This document shows positions 7,642 through 9,649 of a DNA stretch of 9,649 nt, piece after piece. Source of the stretch: Cytophagaceae bacterium (lineage in GTDB: Bacteria; Bacteroidota; Bacteroidia; Cytophagales; Spirosomataceae). The stretch is taken from positions 1 through 9,649 of the forward strand of contig CANHCG010000041.1 of assembly GCA_947459055.1 (NCBI GenBank), written 5' to 3'. Under the pieces are notes generated by a model that saw nothing but the letters and a program-made list of their open reading frames with translations, made no database searches and had not been told where the DNA came from. The position numbers and the translations under genes are program-made. Position 1 is the stretch's first letter. Every line of letters starts with the position of its first letter.

Positions 7642-9120
7642 ATGGAAGATCATAAAAGTCCTTTTCGTTTGAACCATCCGGATTTAGAAGCCTTGAATCG
7701 AGGCTTAGACCGACGGAATTTTTTACAAAAAACTGCCATGGGTTTTGGCGCCTTGGCTTTGCAAGGCCTATTTTTAGGAAATGAGGCAAAGGGCGCAAGT
7801 CTCCAAGAACAAATCATGGAGGCATTACCGCGCATTGCACCTAAAGCCAAACGGGTGGTGTATTTGTTTATGAGTGGAGGTCCGTCGCAATTTGAGACTT
7901 TTGATTATAAGCCGGAACTAACTCGTTGGATGGGGAAGGACCTACCTGATTCCATTCGCCAAGGCCAGCGACTAACTGGTATGAGTGCAAATCAGGCTAT
8001 TTTGCCCGTCGTTCCTTCGGCGTTTGGATTTAAGCAGTACGGAAAAAGTCGTACCTGGGTATCTGATTTATTGCCTTACACAGCCCAAATGGCTGATGAT
8101 TTGTGCATTATAAAATCCATGTTTACGGAGCAAATTAATCATGACCCCGCCATTACTTTTTTCCAAACGGGCCATCAATTGCCCGGAAGGCCCTCCATCG
8201 GATCTTGGTTGAGTTATGGCTTAGGTAGTGAAAATAAAAACCTACCTGCCTTTATAGTGATGGTGTCCAAAAATGCTTCGAAGGATCAACCTTTGTATGC
8301 GCGGCTTTGGGGTAATGGATTTTTACCATCCGAACATCAAGGCGTTCAATTTAGATCGGGCAAGGACCCCGTATTATTTTTGAATAATCCGGAGGGATAC
8401 GAGGGCTCGGATCGTAAGGAGATGCTGGATTATCTCCAACAATTAAATGCCTTTCAAAATGAAACCTGGGCTGATCCCGAGGTAGACGCCCGTATTTCGC
8501 AATATGAAATGGCCTTTCGCATGCAAACCTCGGTGCCTGAAGTGATGGATGTCTCGGATGAACCGGATGAGGTATTTGATTTATATGGGCCAGATAGTCG
8601 GGATAAAGGAAGTTTTGCGGCCAATTGCCTCTTAGCTCGGAAATTGCTCGAGAAGGATGTGCGCTTTGTGCAATTGTATCATCAGGGTTGGGATCATCAC
8701 GATAGCCTACCCAAAAATATTATTAATCCGTGTAAACAAACAGACCAAGCATCAGCGGCATTATTGATGGATCTGAAGCGAAGAGGTATGTTAGACGATA
8801 CGCTTGTGATATGGAGTGGCGAATTTGGCCGAACAGTATATTCGCAAGGAAAATTATCCCCCACGGGATACGGCCGCGACCACCACCCTAAATGTTTTAG
8901 CATGTGGATGGCAGGCGCAGGGGTTAAACCAGGCACCTACGGTGAAACGGATGACTTTAGTTATAATATCGTCAAAGATCCGGTGCATGTCCATGATTTT
9001 CAAGCTACTCTACTTCATTTGATGGGAATCAATCATGAGGAATTGATTTACAAATACCAAGGCCGACGCTTCCGTTTAACGGATGTCCACGGCAAATTGG
9101 TTTCCGGTATCCTTTCATAA
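7642..9120 (+). CDS. DUF1501 family protein (alkaline-phosphatase/sulfatase fold) with Tat-type signal
   Basis: A 492-residue protein of full family length. Near the N-terminus a twin-arginine motif, DRRNFLQ (residues 23-29), is followed by a hydrophobic stretch (about 31-48) and AKGAS, suggesting folded export by the Tat pathway. DUF1501 signatures run throughout: FMSGGPSQFETFD (76-88), INHDPA with His167 and Asp168, GWDHHDSLP (Asp351, His352, His353), SGEFGRT (392-398), GRDHHP (Asp413, His414, His415) and HVHDFQATLLHLMG starting at His449. These His/Asp clusters are candidate metal ligands, as expected for the alkaline-phosphatase-like superfamily to which the family is assigned; the substrate is unknown. 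It is the constant partner of DUF1549/DUF1553 proteins, and here lies 3 bp after one. The last gene of the operon, it ends 3 bp from the stop of a converging gene, with no terminator hairpin seen in between. Confidence 0.93.
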   Translation: MEDHKSPFRLNHPDLEALNRGLDRRNFLQKTAMGFGALALQGLFLGNEAKGASLQEQIMEALPRIAPKAKRVVYLFMSGGPSQFETFDYKPELTRWMGKDLPDSIRQGQRLTGMSANQAILPVVPSAFGFKQYGKSRTWVSDLLPYTAQMADDLCIIKSMFTEQINHDPAITFFQTGHQLPGRPSIGSWLSYGLGSENKNLPAFIVMVSKNASKDQPLYARLWGNGFLPSEHQGVQFRSGKDPVLFLNNPEGYEGSDRKEMLDYLQQLNAFQNETWADPEVDARISQYEMAFRMQTSVPEVMDVSDEPDEVFDLYGPDSRDKGSFAANCLLARKLLEKDVRFVQLYHQGWDHHDSLPKNIINPCKQTDQASAALLMDLKRRGMLDDTLVIWSGEFGRTVYSQGKLSPTGYGRDHHPKCFSMWMAGAGVKPGTYGETDDFSYNIVKDPVHVHDFQATLLHLMGINHEELIYKYQGRRFRLTDVHGKLVSGILS

Positions 9121-9123
9121 GAT

Positions 9124-9649
9124 TTAGGGATTTAATAAAAGAACTTTGGATGTTTGGTAGTCTGGACTGTTTAAGCGGAGCACAAATTGCCCTTGTTTCA
9201 TCCCTGAAATATTAATTTCCATTCGATCCTTCGAATCGGGGAATTCCCAGGTTTGAAGGATGATTCCTCTGAAATCGATAAGGGACAAGGTCCCTTGCCG
9301 AATGTCTTTCCAGATTTCGATGTTGATTTTTTCACCAGTACTTGGGTTCGGATAAACTGAAAACCCTTCATGTTCCTCCTGAATTTCATAATGTATTTTT
9401 GCATGAGGTGACCAGCATTGGATCGTAGGGTTCTTTTCTAAAAAATAAGTTTTTTTTGCACGTGCATAGTAAATTCCCGAGCCATACGTTTTTATTTTGG
9501 CACTTGTGTCAACGAGAAACCTGTCTTTCCAGGTCCATTCATAAGCGGATACCTCATTTGAATTTTGGGCTTGCAGAAAAAATGAACCTACAGGAAATAA
9601 GATAGGCAGTTCCGGTTTAGGTCGATTGTAAATGAATACATCATCACTC
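9124..9649 (-). CDS. T9SS type A sorting-domain protein, 3' part only
   Basis: The minus strand is open from the right edge (first full codon 9648-9646) to TAA at 9126-9124, giving 174 residues of a protein whose start lies beyond the window. The C-terminus is a typical type IX secretion signal: GFSVYPNPSTGE, then LIDFRGIILQTW, MEINISGMKQGQFVLRL and a final KVLLLNP. The preceding part (FFLQAQNSNEVSAYEWTWKD...YGSGIYYARA) resembles the Ig/PKD-like units that often come before such signals. The protein should cross the outer membrane through the T9SS and be released or anchored on the cell surface. Its catalytic or binding domain is outside the window, so its function cannot be named. It converges on the DUF1501 gene. 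Gene callers that require a start codon could miss this piece or call a wrong-frame ORF at 9198-9404 instead. Confidence 0.87.
   Translation of the reverse strand, partial: SDDVFIYNRPKPELPILFPVGSFFLQAQNSNEVSAYEWTWKDRFLVDTSAKIKTYGSGIYYARAKKTYFLEKNPTIQCWSPHAKIHYEIQEEHEGFSVYPNPSTGEKINIEIWKDIRQGTLSLIDFRGIILQTWEFPDSKDRMEINISGMKQGQFVLRLNSPDYQTSKVLLLNP

Noticed and set aside
9239..9248. Palindrome GGGAATTCCC
   Set aside because: A short palindrome inside the T9SS coding frame, accounted for by its codons and with no associated signal.
9280..9296. Inverted repeat AAGGGAC-AAG-GTCCCTT as a terminator for the DUF1501 operon
   Set aside because: It lies 160 bp into the converging coding region, has a short stem and loop and no T-run after it on the plus strand.
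9198..9404. 68-residue minus-strand ORF in another frame
   Set aside because: It overlaps the open T9SS sorting-domain frame, which has clear family motifs; the alternative frame shows none.

Overview
The window looks like a chromosomal piece of a Bacteroidota bacterium, most likely of the order Cytophagales. The grounds are a C-terminal type IX secretion (T9SS) sorting domain, a PstS-like/TPR gene pair of the kind that follows ExbB/ExbD/TonB genes in this phylum, A/T-rich start regions without clear Shine-Dalgarno sequences, a TAnnTTTG-type promoter box, and signal peptides ending in ...FAQ. The genus cannot be fixed from sequence alone.

Left part (1-2659): the 3' part of a PstS-like periplasmic solute-binding protein gene, a 151-bp A/T-rich gap with a possible promoter, then a secreted 568-residue TPR protein. 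The unit closes with a clear intrinsic terminator. Family knowledge suggests this is the tail of an ExbB-ExbD-TonB-PstS-like-TPR cluster whose earlier genes lie left of the window.

Central part (2684-9120): four tightly packed plus-strand genes, evidently one operon (gaps 3 bp, 4-bp overlap, 3 bp). They encode a classical short-chain dehydrogenase/reductase, a four-helix DUF2231 membrane protein with a leucine-rich-repeat-like tail, a large secreted PSCyt1-DUF1549-LamG-DUF1553 protein with two CxxCH motifs, and a DUF1501 protein with a twin-arginine-type N-terminus. The last two are the 'planctomycete-type' cytochrome/DUF1501 pair also found in Bacteroidota and Verrucomicrobiota; its biochemical role is not established. 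The layout suggests an envelope complex coupling a membrane domain and c-type haem(s) to an alkaline-phosphatase/sulfatase-fold enzyme, perhaps acting on glycans (inference).

The most notable point is that the DUF2231 protein lacks the cytochrome c domain that, as I recall the family, usually sits between its membrane and LRR parts. Here the PSCyt1 haem motif is found only in the next, overlapping gene.

Right part (9124-9649): the 3' end of a minus-strand gene converging on the operon with only 3 bp between stop codons. It encodes an Ig/PKD-like stretch and a T9SS type A sorting domain, and runs off the right edge. No RNA genes, CRISPR arrays, insertion sequences or mobile elements were seen.
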